From NCBI RefSeq assembly GCF_900182695.1, contig NZ_FXTK01000005.1:1-64000 (forward strand): a stretch of DNA of 64,000 bases, read 5' to 3'. Position 1 is the stretch's first letter. Every line of letters starts with the position of its first letter. Source of the DNA: Paracoccus laeviglucosivorans (GTDB lineage Bacteria; Pseudomonadota; Alphaproteobacteria; Rhodobacterales; Rhodobacteraceae). The notes under the pieces are model-generated. The model made no database searches, had not been told where the DNA came from, and saw only the letters and a list, made by a program, of their open reading frames with translations. Below are positions 55,804-64,000 of this stretch, piece after piece. Both the position numbers and the translations under genes were made by a program.

Positions 55804-56964
55804 ATGAAGTATTTCCTGATCGCGGGCGAGCCTTCGGGCGACAATCTGGGTGGACCGTTGATGGCAGGGCTGAAAAGCCTTGATCCGCAGGCGATTTTTC
55901 AGGGCGTCGGTGGGCAGGCCATGGCGGCGCAGGGTCTGGAAAGCCTGTTTCCGATGGAGGAGCTGTCGGTCATGGGCATCGTCGAGGTGCTGCCCAAATA
56001 CCGCCAGCTCAAGGCGCGCATCCGGCAGACCGCGCAGGCCGTGGCCGAGGCGCGACCGGACGTTCTGATCACCATCGACAGCCCGGACTTCTGCCTGCGC
56101 GTCGCACGTCAGGCGCGGGCGATCCTGCCCGATCTGAAAACGGTGCATTATGTCGCCCCCTCGGTCTGGGCGTGGCGTCCGGGGCGGGCGGCAAAGATGG
56201 CCAAGGTCATCGACCATGTTCTGGCACTGCTGCCGTTTGAGCCGGAATATATGCGCGCCGCCGGCATGACCTGCGATTTCGTGGGCCATCCCATCGCCGC
56301 CGAACCCGTCGCCAGCAAGGATGACGGTGCGGCTTTCCGCGCCACGCAGGGAATTGCGCCAGACGCGCCGCTGATCCTGTGCCTGCCCGGCTCCCGGCGC
56401 GGCGAGGTTGCGCGCCTTGGCCCCCGCTTCGACGAGGCTCTGATGCGGCTGCGCGACCGCGTGCCGGAAATCCGCGTCGTGATATCGACGGTGCGCGGCG
56501 TCGCGCCCTTGGTGCGTGACATGGCGAAACGCTGGCCCACCGCCCCCGTCGTCGTCGAGACGGCCGAGGAGCGGCGCGCGGCTTTCGCGGCGGCCGATCT
56601 GGCGCTGGCGGCATCGGGCACGGTCAGTCTGGATCTGGCGGCGAATGACGTGCCGATGGTCATCGGTTATGACGTGGCGCCGCTAAGCCGCATGATCATT
56701 GGAATGCTGCTGAAAACAGATACCGTCACGCTGGTCAATCTGGTCAGCGAAACGCGGGTCGTGCCTGAATATATCGGGCGGAAATGCCAGCCGGGTCCGA
56801 TGTCGCAGGCGCTGCTGCACCTGATCGAAGACCCCGAGGCGCGTCGGGTCCAGCACGCGGCGATGGCCCTGACGATGGACCGACTGGGGCGCGGCGGCGA
56901 GGCTCCGGGCCTGCGCGCCGCGCGGTCGGTCATGGGCGTGCTTACAGCGCAGCAACCACGATGA
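55804..56964 (+). CDS. lpxB: Lipid A disaccharide synthase
   Basis: A 386-residue GT-B glycosyltransferase joining lipid X and UDP-diacylglucosamine. It starts MKYFLIAGEPSGDNLGGPLMAGLK and has GVGGQAMAAQGLESLF, MGIVEVLP, YVAPSVWAWRPGRA, LPGSRRGEV and the ending GTVSLDLAANDVPMVIGYDVAPLS. All LpxB signatures are present. Its last 23 bases overlap the end of the opposing ridA-like gene. Confidence 0.96.
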   Translation: MKYFLIAGEPSGDNLGGPLMAGLKSLDPQAIFQGVGGQAMAAQGLESLFPMEELSVMGIVEVLPKYRQLKARIRQTAQAVAEARPDVLITIDSPDFCLRVARQARAILPDLKTVHYVAPSVWAWRPGRAAKMAKVIDHVLALLPFEPEYMRAAGMTCDFVGHPIAAEPVASKDDGAAFRATQGIAPDAPLILCLPGSRRGEVARLGPRFDEALMRLRDRVPEIRVVISTVRGVAPLVRDMAKRWPTAPVVVETAEERRAAFAAADLALAASGTVSLDLAANDVPMVIGYDVAPLSRMIIGMLLKTDTVTLVNLVSETRVVPEYIGRKCQPGPMSQALLHLIEDPEARRVQHAAMALTMDRLGRGGEAPGLRAARSVMGVLTAQQPR

Positions 56965-57286
56965 CCTCGACCTTATAGTCGGGGGTCGCCAGTTTCGATT
57001 CGCCGGTGGCGCGGGCTGGGGTATGGCCCTGCGGGACCCATTGATCCCAGACGGCGTTCATCTCGGCGAAGTCGGCCATATCGGCCAGCCAGATCTGGGT
57101 CGAGAGGATGCGCGTCTTGTCCGAACCACATGCCGCCAGCAGGCGATCGACCTCGGCCAGCGCGCCTTGGGTCTGTTCGGTGACGGAGGCGCCCAGTGCG
57201 ACCTGGCCCGCCAGATAGATGGTGCCGTTATGGACCACAGCACCGCTCATGCGGGCGCCGGTGTCGATGCGTTTGATGTCGGACAT
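56942..57286 (-). CDS. RidA family protein (enamine/imine deaminase)
   Basis: A 114-residue YjgF/YER057c/UK114 protein. MSDIKRIDTGARMSGAVVHNGTIYLAGQVA and HTPARATGESKLATPDYKVEVIVVAAL match the family; the catalytic Arg sits in PARATG. RidA removes toxic 2-aminoacrylate. ATG at 57286 was chosen for its start MSDIKRI; the frame is open upstream to 57337. Overlaps the lpxB 3' end. Confidence 0.9.
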   Translation of the reverse strand: MSDIKRIDTGARMSGAVVHNGTIYLAGQVALGASVTEQTQGALAEVDRLLAACGSDKTRILSTQIWLADMADFAEMNAVWDQWVPQGHTPARATGESKLATPDYKVEVIVVAAL

Positions 57287-57412
57287 TCGGGTATCCTTTT
57301 CGGTTTGGGCCCGCGATTGCCGGCCATAGGAACGCATCCCTCATGCCAAAGGGGCGGGGCGCGTTCAATGGGTTGTTATGGGCGCGTGCAGGCGGTGCGA
57401 ACCGCTTCGGCA

Positions 57413-57447
57413 AAAGGAAACGCCCGGCAGTGGGGGTCTGCCGGGCG
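57413..57447 (-). terminator. Terminator of the 25-residue gene
   Basis: CGCCCGGCAG (57421-57430) and CTGCCGGGCG (57438-57447) form a perfect 10-bp stem. On the minus strand it is followed by TTTCCTTTTG, so it terminates leftward transcription coming from the tiny gene at 57475-57552. Confidence 0.82.
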
Positions 57448-57474
57448 CAATGATACTGATGGGGGACATCGACT

Positions 57475-57552
57475 TCAGAAAATACCTGTCACATACAACA
57501 GAATGATGACGACAACCGGCACCCCTAACAGCCAAGCGACGATGCCTTTCAT
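57475..57552 (-). CDS. 25-residue single-helix membrane protein
   Basis: The product is a 25-residue peptide starting MKGIVAWLLG and ending LYVTGIF, almost entirely one hydrophobic helix with a single basic residue at the N-terminus. AAGGGAGAA lies 6-14 bases before the ATG and a strong terminator follows 28 bases after the stop. These signals together argue for a real transcript and gene. It is too short for automatic calling. Similar tiny one-helix proteins are known elsewhere, but I cannot name this one. It may act on a membrane complex. Confidence 0.68.
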   Translation of the reverse strand: MKGIVAWLLGVPVVVIILLYVTGIF

Positions 57553-57715
57553 CCGACTTCTCCCTTAATCTGTGGCGTTCTGTGGGTAAAACGCGGGCGA
57601 TTCCGGCAGGTTCCATGAGACAAGCAGAAGCCGGGTTGGGGGCGTCGAAAAAATTGCGTGATGCATAGGCGAAAAATCGCCTGAAACACGCATCGTTTTT
57701 TCAATCAGAGGACGA

Positions 57716-57790
57716 TGGTGCTGTGAGAGAGGATTGAACTCTCGACCTCACCCTTACCAAGGGTGTGCTCTACCACTGAGCTACCACAGC
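57716..57790 (-). tRNA. tRNA-Thr (GGT)
   Basis: Seventy-five bases on the minus strand. Acceptor GCTGTGG pairs with TCACAGC, discriminator A, encoded CCA. The anticodon loop TTGGTAA gives GGT (reads ACC/ACU). D arm GCTC-AGTGGTA-GAGC and T arm GAGAG-TTCAATC-CTCTC are regular. Confidence 0.96.
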
Positions 57791-57923
57791 ATCGTGGAGG
57801 GGGCTTTAGACCGTGCGCGCAGAGGGCGCAAGGGGGGAGTTCGGAAAAAAACCAACTTTGCCGCCGCGCCCCGATGTTAGCGCCCGCTGGACGCACGGCG
57901 CCGCAAAGGGTAACAGGTCGAAT

Positions 57924-58109
57924 ATGACCAAGGGACCGCGCAAACCGGATGCAGCCAGTGACCGCGAGGCGCGCCTCAAGGCGGCGCTGCGCGCCAATCT
58001 TGCCAAACGCAAGGCGCAAGGCCGCGCCCGGACCGCACAAGAGTCCGAGGATGATGAGCAGCATGGGCCGCAGACGCCGGAAGGGCGCATGGCCGGGAAC
58101 GAGGAATAG
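57924..58109 (+). CDS. Small charged protein upstream of murA
   Basis: A 61-residue, highly charged protein (MTKGPRKPDAASDREARLKAALRANLAKRKAQGR then acidic EDDEQ). No Cys or membrane segment. ATG at 57924; the frame is open upstream but lacks a good start. Its stop is directly adjacent to the murA ATG, so it is co-transcribed. A similar small ORF precedes murA in relatives as I recall. Function unknown. Confidence 0.75.
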   Translation: MTKGPRKPDAASDREARLKAALRANLAKRKAQGRARTAQESEDDEQHGPQTPEGRMAGNEE

Positions 58110-59390
58110 ATGGACCAGATCATCGTAAGGGGGAACGGGCCGCTGCATGGCGAGATCCCGATCGCCGGGGCCAAGAACGCCTGCCTGACGCTCATGCCGG
58201 CAACGCTTCTGACGGATCAGCCGCTGACGCTGACCAACGCGCCGCGGCTTTCCGACATCCGCACCATGACCGCGCTGCTGCAATCCCTGGGTGCCGAAGT
58301 GGCCAGCCTGCAGGAAGGCAGGGTTCTGGCGCTGTCCAGCCACGGTCTGGACAACCATACCGCCGATTACGACATCGTGCGCAAGATGCGGGCCTCGATC
58401 CTTGTCCTGGGGCCGATGCTGGCGCGGGATGGTCATGCGGTCGTGTCGCTGCCCGGCGGCTGCGCCATCGGTGCGCGTCCGGTGGACCTGCACCTGAAAG
58501 CCTTCGAGGCGATGGGCGCGGAACTGGATCTGCGTGACGGTTACGTTCATGCCAAGGCCCCCGCAGGCGGGCTGCGCGGGGCGGTCATCGATTTCCCGAT
58601 CGTCTCGGTCGGGGCCACGGAAAACGCGCTGCTGGCGGCGACGCTGGCACGCGGCACGACGGTCCTGAAAAACGCCGCGCGTGAGCCCGAAATCGTCGAC
58701 CTTGCGGAATGCCTGCGCCGCATGGGCGCGCAGATCGAGGGCGAGGGCACATCGACCATCACCATTCAGGGCGTGCAGGCGCTTGGTGGTGCGACGCATC
58801 CCGTCGTCACCGACCGGATCGAGCTTGGCACTTACATGCTGGCCCCCGCGATCTGCGGCGGCGAGGTGGAACTGCTGGGCGGCCGCATCAACCTGTTGTC
58901 GGCATTCTGCGAAAAACTGGACGCGGCAGGGGTTTCGGTGACCGAAACCGAACGTGGTCTGAAAGTGGCGCGCAAGAATGGCCGCATCCGTGCCGTCGAT
59001 GTCGTGACCGAGCCTTTCCCCGGTTTCCCAACCGATCTGCAGGCGCAGATGATGGCGCTGCTTTGCACTGCCGAAGGCACCTCGGTGCTTGAGGAAAGGA
59101 TCTTCGAAAACCGCTTTATGCACGCCCCGGAACTGACCCGCATGGGCGCCCGGATCGAGGTGCACGGCGGTCATGCCACGGTTCACGGTGTGGCCAAGCT
59201 GCGCGGTGCGCCGGTGATGGCAACGGATCTGCGTGCCAGTGTCAGCCTGATCCTTGCGGGTCTGGCCGCCGAAGGGGAAACCATCGTCAGCCGCGTCTAT
59301 CACCTTGATCGCGGCTATGAGAAAGTCGTGCGCAAGCTGCGCGGCGTGGGCGCTGATATCGAACGCATCAAGGAGCCAGTCGATGCATGA
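58110..59390 (+). CDS. murA: UDP-N-acetylglucosamine 1-carboxyvinyltransferase
   Basis: A 426-residue enolpyruvyl transferase, first committed step of peptidoglycan synthesis. [24 protein letters not shown] at the start, catalytic Cys118 in [16 protein letters not shown] (the fosfomycin-reactive residue is retained), and [29 protein letters not shown]. It overlaps the DUF2948 gene by 8 bases. Confidence 0.97.
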   Translation: MDQIIVRGNGPLHGEIPIAGAKNACLTLMPATLLTDQPLTLTNAPRLSDIRTMTALLQSLGAEVASLQEGRVLALSSHGLDNHTADYDIVRKMRASILVLGPMLARDGHAVVSLPGGCAIGARPVDLHLKAFEAMGAELDLRDGYVHAKAPAGGLRGAVIDFPIVSVGATENALLAATLARGTTVLKNAAREPEIVDLAECLRRMGAQIEGEGTSTITIQGVQALGGATHPVVTDRIELGTYMLAPAICGGEVELLGGRINLLSAFCEKLDAAGVSVTETERGLKVARKNGRIRAVDVVTEPFPGFPTDLQAQMMALLCTAEGTSVLEERIFENRFMHAPELTRMGARIEVHGGHATVHGVAKLRGAPVMATDLRASVSLILAGLAAEGETIVSRVYHLDRGYEKVVRKLRGVGADIERIKEPVDA

Positions 59391-59862
59391 CGCAAGCTTC
59401 AACGACGCCGACCCCGCGCCGCTGGCCTTGATGGCGGGCGATGCCGAAGACCTGACCGTGCTGTCGGCACTGGTGCAGGATTCGGTGCTGCCGGTGACCG
59501 AGATTTCCTATGACATGCGCCGTCATCAGTTGGCGCTGCTGCTGAATCGCTTTCGCTGGGAAGATGCCGACATGGCCCGGCGCGAGGAGCGCCCCTATGA
59601 GCGTGTCCGCTCGGTCCTGTTGATTTCGGATGTGCAGCGCGTGCTCAGCGACGGGATCGACCGGGGTGACAACGACCTGATCCTTGAACTGCTGGCCATG
59701 AAATGGGAACCGGGTCAGGATGGCACGGGTCGGCTGCTGCTGGAATTTGCGGGCGACGGCACGCTGGCCGTGACGGCGGAATGCCTGAACGTCGAATTGC
59801 GTGACGTGACGCGGCCCTATATCGCGCCCTCGCGCCGCGCACCGCAGCACCCCGAGGCATGA
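59383..59862 (+). CDS. DUF2948 family protein
   Basis: A 159-residue protein: [46 protein letters not shown] and a C-terminal [24 protein letters not shown] end match DUF2948, a family of alphaproteobacteria found between murA and hisD. Function unknown. ATG at 59383 overlaps murA; the stop overlaps the next start (ATGA). Confidence 0.87.
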   Translation: MHDASFNDADPAPLALMAGDAEDLTVLSALVQDSVLPVTEISYDMRRHQLALLLNRFRWEDADMARREERPYERVRSVLLISDVQRVLSDGIDRGDNDLILELLAMKWEPGQDGTGRLLLEFAGDGTLAVTAECLNVELRDVTRPYIAPSRRAPQHPEA

Positions 59863-60350
59863 TCGTCTGGCGCGTCGGACCAGAGCAGGCCGCGACATGG
59901 CGCGACCTGCGGCTTGAGGCGCTGCGACTGGCCCCCGAGGTGTTCGACAGCACCCATGCCGACTGGTCGGCGCGTCCACTTGCGGATTTCGAAGCCCGGC
60001 TGATCGTCGCCCCGACATTCGTGGCGGGCGATACGCCCGACCATATGCTGGCGACCGCATCGTGGATGGCGGATCTGGACCCGCACGATGCCCGGCGGGC
60101 GTGGCTTATATCCGTGTATTGCCGCCCCGCCGGTCGGGGCAGGGGACACGCACAGGCTGCGATCGCCGCCGTGATGACGGATGCGCAGGCGAAAGGCATG
60201 CGCTCGATCGGGCTGAACGTGGTGCGCGGCAATGCCCATGCGTTCGCGCTGTATGCACGCCTTGGCTTTCGCGACACCGGCAGGACCGGCGTGACCAATG
60301 CCCATGGCACGCCCGAGATTGAGATGATGCGCGATCTTGACGGCGCTTGA
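59859..60350 (+). CDS. GNAT-family N-acetyltransferase
   Basis: A 163-residue acetyltransferase. Acetyl-CoA motif PAGRGRGHAQAAIAAVMTDAQ and the later LNVVRGNAHAFALYARLGFRDTGR are the GNAT A and B signatures. Substrate unknown. Coupled to DUF2948 by ATGA and about 50 bp upstream of hisD. Confidence 0.87.
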   Translation: MIVWRVGPEQAATWRDLRLEALRLAPEVFDSTHADWSARPLADFEARLIVAPTFVAGDTPDHMLATASWMADLDPHDARRAWLISVYCRPAGRGRGHAQAAIAAVMTDAQAKGMRSIGLNVVRGNAHAFALYARLGFRDTGRTGVTNAHGTPEIEMMRDLDGA

Positions 60351-60400
60351 GCAGGTTTCACGCAGCCGCTATCAACAGCGGGACAATCGAAAGCGTGACC

Positions 60401-61720
60401 ATGCCCATCTTCCTGAATACCGCCCAGCCCGATTTCGACCAGCGTTTCACCGAGATGCTGCATATGAAGCGCGAAGATGCGGCGGATGTGAATGATGCCG
60501 TGGCCACGATCATCGCCGATGTGCGCAAGCGCGGCGATGCGGCTGTGGTCGATCTGACCGCGCGTTTCGACCGGCTGGACGTGTCGCAAGGTCTGGCCTT
60601 CACGCGCGAGGAGATTGCCGCGGAAACCGCCAAGGTCTCGGCCGAGGATCGCGCCGCACTGACGCAGGCCGCGAACCGCATCCGGGCCTATCACGCCCGT
60701 CAGGTTCCCGAAGACATGCGCTGGACCGACCCCGAGGGCGCGACGCTGGGCTGGCGCTGGACGCCGGTTTCGGCAGCGGGGCTTTACGTGCCGGGCGGGC
60801 AGGCCAGCTACCCTTCCTCGGTCCTGATGAACGCCATCCCGGCGCGGGTGGCCGGGGTCGAACGTCTGGTGATCTGCGTGCCGACGCCTGACGGCGTGGT
60901 CAATCCGCTGGTGCTGCTGGCCGCCGAACTTGCGGGCGTCGATGAGGTTTATCGCATCGGCGGGGCGCAGGCGGTCGCGGCCATGGCCTACGGCACCGAA
61001 ACCATCCGCCCGGTGGACAAGATCACCGGGCCGGGCAATGCCTATGTCGCGGCGGCCAAGCGTCACGTCTTTGGCCGCGTCGGCATCGACATGATCGCCG
61101 GCCCATCCGAGGTGCTGGTGATTGCGCAAGGCGTGCAGAACCCCGAATGGCTGGCGCTGGACCTGCTGGCGCAGGCCGAGCACGACGCCGATGCGCAATC
61201 TATCCTGATTTCCCCCGATCAGGCGCTGGCCGAAGCGGTCGTGGCCGAGGTGGAACGCCTGCTGCCCACGCTGCCGCGCGCCGCTGTCGCGGGCGCAAGC
61301 TGGCGCGATTACGGCTGCGTCATCGTCACCCGCGATCTGGACGAGGCGGCGGCGCTGTCTGACCGTATCGCACCCGAGCACCTTGAACTTTGCGTGGACG
61401 ACCCCGAGGCTTTGTCGCTGAAAACCCGCCATGCAGGCGCGATCTTCATGGGCGGCTGGACGCCCGAGGCGGTGGGCGATTACGTCAGCGGTCCGAACCA
61501 CGTCCTGCCGACGGCGCGTTCGGCACGGTTTTCGTCGGGTCTGTCGGTGCTGGATTTCCTGAAACGCACCACCATCGCCAAGCTGTCGCCCGACGCGCTG
61601 GGGGCCATCGGTCCCGCCGCCGTGCGCCTTGCCGCATCAGAGGGGCTTTCCGCGCACGGACTTTCGGTGTCTGCTCGGCTCGAGTCCCTGAACGGAGGGC
61701 GCAATGACGGAACAGACTGA
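60401..61720 (+). CDS. hisD: Histidinol dehydrogenase
   Basis: A 439-residue zinc enzyme that makes histidine in the last two steps. Seen: GLYVPGGQASYPSSVLMNAIPA, GGAQAVAAMAYGT, KITGPGNAYVA, GPSEVLVIA, QAEHDADAQS (zinc/catalytic region), and GPNHVLPT. ATG at 60401 gives the usual start (MPIFLNT); the frame is open upstream to 60347. It overlaps UPF0262 by 17 bases. Other his genes are not in the window. Confidence 0.96.
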   Translation: MPIFLNTAQPDFDQRFTEMLHMKREDAADVNDAVATIIADVRKRGDAAVVDLTARFDRLDVSQGLAFTREEIAAETAKVSAEDRAALTQAANRIRAYHARQVPEDMRWTDPEGATLGWRWTPVSAAGLYVPGGQASYPSSVLMNAIPARVAGVERLVICVPTPDGVVNPLVLLAAELAGVDEVYRIGGAQAVAAMAYGTETIRPVDKITGPGNAYVAAAKRHVFGRVGIDMIAGPSEVLVIAQGVQNPEWLALDLLAQAEHDADAQSILISPDQALAEAVVAEVERLLPTLPRAAVAGASWRDYGCVIVTRDLDEAAALSDRIAPEHLELCVDDPEALSLKTRHAGAIFMGGWTPEAVGDYVSGPNHVLPTARSARFSSGLSVLDFLKRTTIAKLSPDALGAIGPAAVRLAASEGLSAHGLSVSARLESLNGGRNDGTD

Positions 61721-62192
61721 CCGGCTGTGCCGGATCGACATCGACGACAGCGCGCTGCCGCCCCCCTCGCCCGAGATGGAGCAGGACCGGCGCGTCGCGG
61801 TTTTCGACCTGCTGGAGGATAACAGCTTCAGCCTGCCCGGTCGCGAAGGGCAGGAGGCCCCGCCCGGTCCTTATGCGCTGGTGCTGGCGCTGCGCGAACG
61901 GCGGCTGGTTTTCGACATTTCCACCGAAAACGCGGAAAAAGTTGCCGAATTTCATCTGTCGATGGGTCCGTTCCGCCAGACGGTCAAAGACTATTTCCAG
62001 ATATGCGCCAGCTATTTCGACGCGGTGAAGCGCCTGCCGCCCGCCCAGATCGAGGCGATCGACATGGCCCGGCGCGGCATCCACAACGAAGGTGCGCGCA
62101 CCTTGCAGGAACGGCTGGAGGGCAAGGCCGTGGTCGATATCGACACCTCGCGCCGCCTGTTCACGCTGATCTGCGCCCTGATCCCGGAGTGA
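61704..62192 (+). CDS. UPF0262 family protein
   Basis: A 162-residue protein of UPF0262: LCRIDIDDSALPPPSPEMEQDRRVAVFDLLEDNSF and LVFDISTENAEKVAEFHLSMGPFRQTVKDYFQIC. Function unknown. It lies in the conserved order hisD-UPF0262-LMW phosphatase of Rhodobacteraceae. Ends 3 bases before the next start. Confidence 0.92.
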   Translation: MTEQTDRLCRIDIDDSALPPPSPEMEQDRRVAVFDLLEDNSFSLPGREGQEAPPGPYALVLALRERRLVFDISTENAEKVAEFHLSMGPFRQTVKDYFQICASYFDAVKRLPPAQIEAIDMARRGIHNEGARTLQERLEGKAVVDIDTSRRLFTLICALIPE

Positions 62193-62195
62193 TAC

Positions 62196-62654
62196 TTGGC
62201 CGGATCGATCCCCCCCTCGGTTCTGTTCTGCTGCGATCACAATGCGATTCGCTCGCCCATGGCCGAGGGGATGATGAAAAAGCTGTATGGTCGCAGCGCC
62301 TATGTGCAGTCGGCGGGCGTCAAGAACGACATGGAGATCGACGGTTTCGCCATCGCCGTCTGTCAGGAAATCGGGGTCGAGCTGTCCAAGCACCGCTCGC
62401 GTTCTTTCGATGAGATGAAGGAATGGGGCGACGATCTGGGCAGTTTCGACCTGATCGTGGCGCTGTCGCCCGCCAGCCAGCGGCAGGCGCTGGAACTGAC
62501 GCGGGTCGCCCATCTTGAGGTCGAATACTGGCCGATCATGGACCCCACAGGACTGGCCGAAGGACGCGAGGCGAAGCTGGCATTGTATCGCCAGATTCGC
62601 GACCAGATCCGCGACCGGATGCTGGACCGGTTCGGCGAACCTGTTCAGGCATGA
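62196..62654 (+). CDS. Low-molecular-weight phosphatase/arsenate reductase-like protein
   Basis: A 152-residue protein with the LMW-PTP P-loop: Cys13, five residues, Arg19 (CDHNAIRS), followed by PMAEGMMKK. The later DP (PIMDPTG) supplies the general acid. It may dephosphorylate Tyr or reduce arsenate; the substrate is not shown. The start is TTG at 62196, with GGAG six bases upstream. Follows UPF0262. Confidence 0.88.
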   Translation: MAGSIPPSVLFCCDHNAIRSPMAEGMMKKLYGRSAYVQSAGVKNDMEIDGFAIAVCQEIGVELSKHRSRSFDEMKEWGDDLGSFDLIVALSPASQRQALELTRVAHLEVEYWPIMDPTGLAEGREAKLALYRQIRDQIRDRMLDRFGEPVQA

Positions 62655-62717
62655 TCCGCTAACGGTTTCTTAGGGGATTGGCTTTAGCCTTGGGTGAACC
62701 CGGATTGGAGTTTGCTG

Positions 62718-63182
62718 ATGTTCGACCAACTGTTGATGACCAAGGGGCTGGACCGTGCCATGCGCGCGCTGCACACGCATCGCGCCGTTCTGGCGCTGGA
62801 TGCCACGGGCCGGATTCTGGCGATCAATCAGTGTTATTTGCGGCTGACGGGCTATGTGCGCGACGAATTGCTGGACCAGCCGGTCTGGGTGCTGTTCGGA
62901 CTTGGCGAACGCTGCGCGGGGCGGATGAACGACTTGCTGGCCATCCCCGCGCAGCAGGGCGCGCATCTGCCCGAACTGGCCCATATCTCGAAGTCCGGGC
63001 GGCATTTTCGGGTCGATGCCCGTATCTTCGGGATCAATGACGAACGCGGGGGCAGGGCGCTGACCCTGCTGTTCGCCCGACCCGAGGAGGCGGGCAGGCT
63101 GATCGACCTGCGCCACGCCTTTGGCGGCTGCGCGATGCCGGATGAATTGGTCAAGGCACCGCAACGATGCCTTGACCATTAG
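62718..63182 (+). CDS. Single-PAS-domain protein
   Basis: A 154-residue protein with one PAS domain ([40 protein letters not shown], then [12 protein letters not shown]) and no output domain, so it may act as a separate sensor or bind a partner. The ATG at 62718 follows GGAG; a GTG at 62694 is less likely. Convergent with edd. Confidence 0.78.
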   Translation: MFDQLLMTKGLDRAMRALHTHRAVLALDATGRILAINQCYLRLTGYVRDELLDQPVWVLFGLGERCAGRMNDLLAIPAQQGAHLPELAHISKSGRHFRVDARIFGINDERGGRALTLLFARPEEAGRLIDLRHAFGGCAMPDELVKAPQRCLDH

Positions 63183-63185
63183 CCG

Positions 63186-64000
63186 TCAAACGACCACCGC
63201 CGCGCCTTCGGTCGCGGGACCGACATGCGCGCGGAAGGCGCGGAACAATTCGCGACCCATCCCCTCGGCCGAGGTTTCTGGGTCGAAACTGGCGGGGCTG
63301 CGGCTGTCGAAGCCTTCGGCCAGACATTCCAGCGTCCCGGCCACGGCATCCAGCCGGATCATGTCACCATCCTGCACCCGTGCCAGCGGCCCACCATCCG
63401 CCGCCTCGGGCGAGATGTGGATGGCCGCAGGAACCTTGCCCGACGCGCCCGACATGCGCCCATCGGTGACCAGCGCCACGCGCAGCCCGCGATCCTGCAA
63501 CACGGCAAGGGTCGGGGTCAGCGAATGCAGTTCCGGCATCCCGTTGGCACGCGGCCCCTGAAAGCGCACGACGACGATGGTGTCGCTGGTGAATTCGCCG
63601 CGTTTGAAGGCGGCCTTCACCTCCTCCTGATCGGCAAAGACGCGGGCGGGGGCTTCGATCACATGGCGTTCGGGGGCGACGGCGGACACCTTGATGACGC
63701 CGCGACCAAGGTTTCCGGCCAGTTGCTTCAACCCGCCGGTCGGGGCAAAGGGATCGGTCGCGGGACGCAGGATCTTGTCGTTCAGGGTTTCCCGCGCGCC
63801 TGCCACCCAATGCACCGCACCGTCGCGCAGTTGCGGTTCCTGGGCATAGCTGTCCAGTCCTGCCCCGGTAATCGTGCGCACATCCTGATGCAGCAGACCC
63901 GCATCCAGAAGCTGCGCGATCATATAGCCCAAGCCGCCAGCCGCGTGGAAATGGTTCACGTCGGCCAGCCCGTTGGGATAGACGCGGGCCATCAGCGGCA
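63186..64000 (-). CDS. edd: Phosphogluconate dehydratase, C-terminal part (runs off the window)
   Basis: About 270 codons of the 3' part are visible. [15 protein letters not shown] block ([28 protein letters not shown]), [76 protein letters not shown] match the IlvD/Edd family, the Edd branch by the HFHAAGG and VFADQEEV parts. It dehydrates 6-phosphogluconate in the Entner-Doudoroff pathway. The N-terminal part, with the iron-sulfur Cys, is outside. Confidence 0.92.
   Translation of the reverse strand, partial: PLMARVYPNGLADVNHFHAAGGLGYMIAQLLDAGLLHQDVRTITGAGLDSYAQEPQLRDGAVHWVAGARETLNDKILRPATDPFAPTGGLKQLAGNLGRGVIKVSAVAPERHVIEAPARVFADQEEVKAAFKRGEFTSDTIVVVRFQGPRANGMPELHSLTPTLAVLQDRGLRVALVTDGRMSGASGKVPAAIHISPEAADGGPLARVQDGDMIRLDAVAGTLECLAEGFDSRSPASFDPETSAEGMGRELFRAFRAHVGPATEGAAVVV

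Overview
The window looks like chromosomal DNA of a Rhodobacteraceae alphaproteobacterium, most likely Paracoccus or a close relative. This is inferred from GC-rich coding sequence, ethylmalonyl-CoA pathway genes (ccr, ecm), the division regulator mipZ, the LpxI form of lipid A synthesis, a trgB-cysK pair, three-gene PDH with a lipoyl domain on E1-beta, and lineage families such as DUF1523, DUF2948 and UPF0262. No 16S or marker search was possible, so genus is inference.

Layout. 1-1864: tail of an initiator tRNA, then an IS3-family (IS407-like) element with intact orfA, a -1 slippery heptamer and a frameshifted orfB, then a gene-poor stretch. 1865-6365: LuxR-type regulator of unusual composition, tam, a TyrA-like dehydrogenase, an SDR and a GntR regulator. 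6522-12883: tRNA-Ser, trgB-cysK (tellurite-associated pair), an MscS channel, a VOC protein and an AI-2E permease. 12920-20031: gyrA, dsbB, dedA, ypfJ-type protease, coq10 and small proteins. 20028-27259: ccr and ecm flank an esterase and the pxpABC 5-oxoprolinase genes. 27365-29592: DMT exporter, AhpD-like protein and azoR. 29798-34973: ffh, GNAT, chorismate mutase, rpsP, rimM, trmD, rplS, rpmE, a translation and protein-targeting superoperon with small extra ORFs. 35140-36666: an unknown two-gene operon divergent from mipZ. 36966-41126: pdhC-pdhB-pdhA and an FtsB/DivIC-like gene on the minus strand. 41276-46831: membrane proteins, deoC plus a double ALDH (deoxyribose catabolism), hyi and DUF1285. 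46867-53606: a five-gene, tightly overlapped MoxR-DUF58-BatA/DUF4159-GATase-like operon. 53666-56964: fabZ-lpxA-lpxI-lpxB. 57475-64000: a 25-residue membrane-protein gene, tRNA-Thr, then murA-DUF2948-GNAT-hisD-UPF0262-LMW phosphatase, a PAS protein and the 3' part of edd.

Most of the window is orderly core genome with heavy translational coupling (ATGA/GTGA overlaps). The less ordinary items are a family of long hairpin repeats with TGGGTATTTG arms, several tiny ORFs with good ribosome sites, structured leaders before ffh, rpsP and rplS, an uncharacterised small operon with a palindromic operator-like site beside mipZ, and the MoxR operon, whose predicted BatA-like and DUF4159 halves are encoded as two overlapping genes. 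I see no CRISPR array, prophage or recognised defence system.
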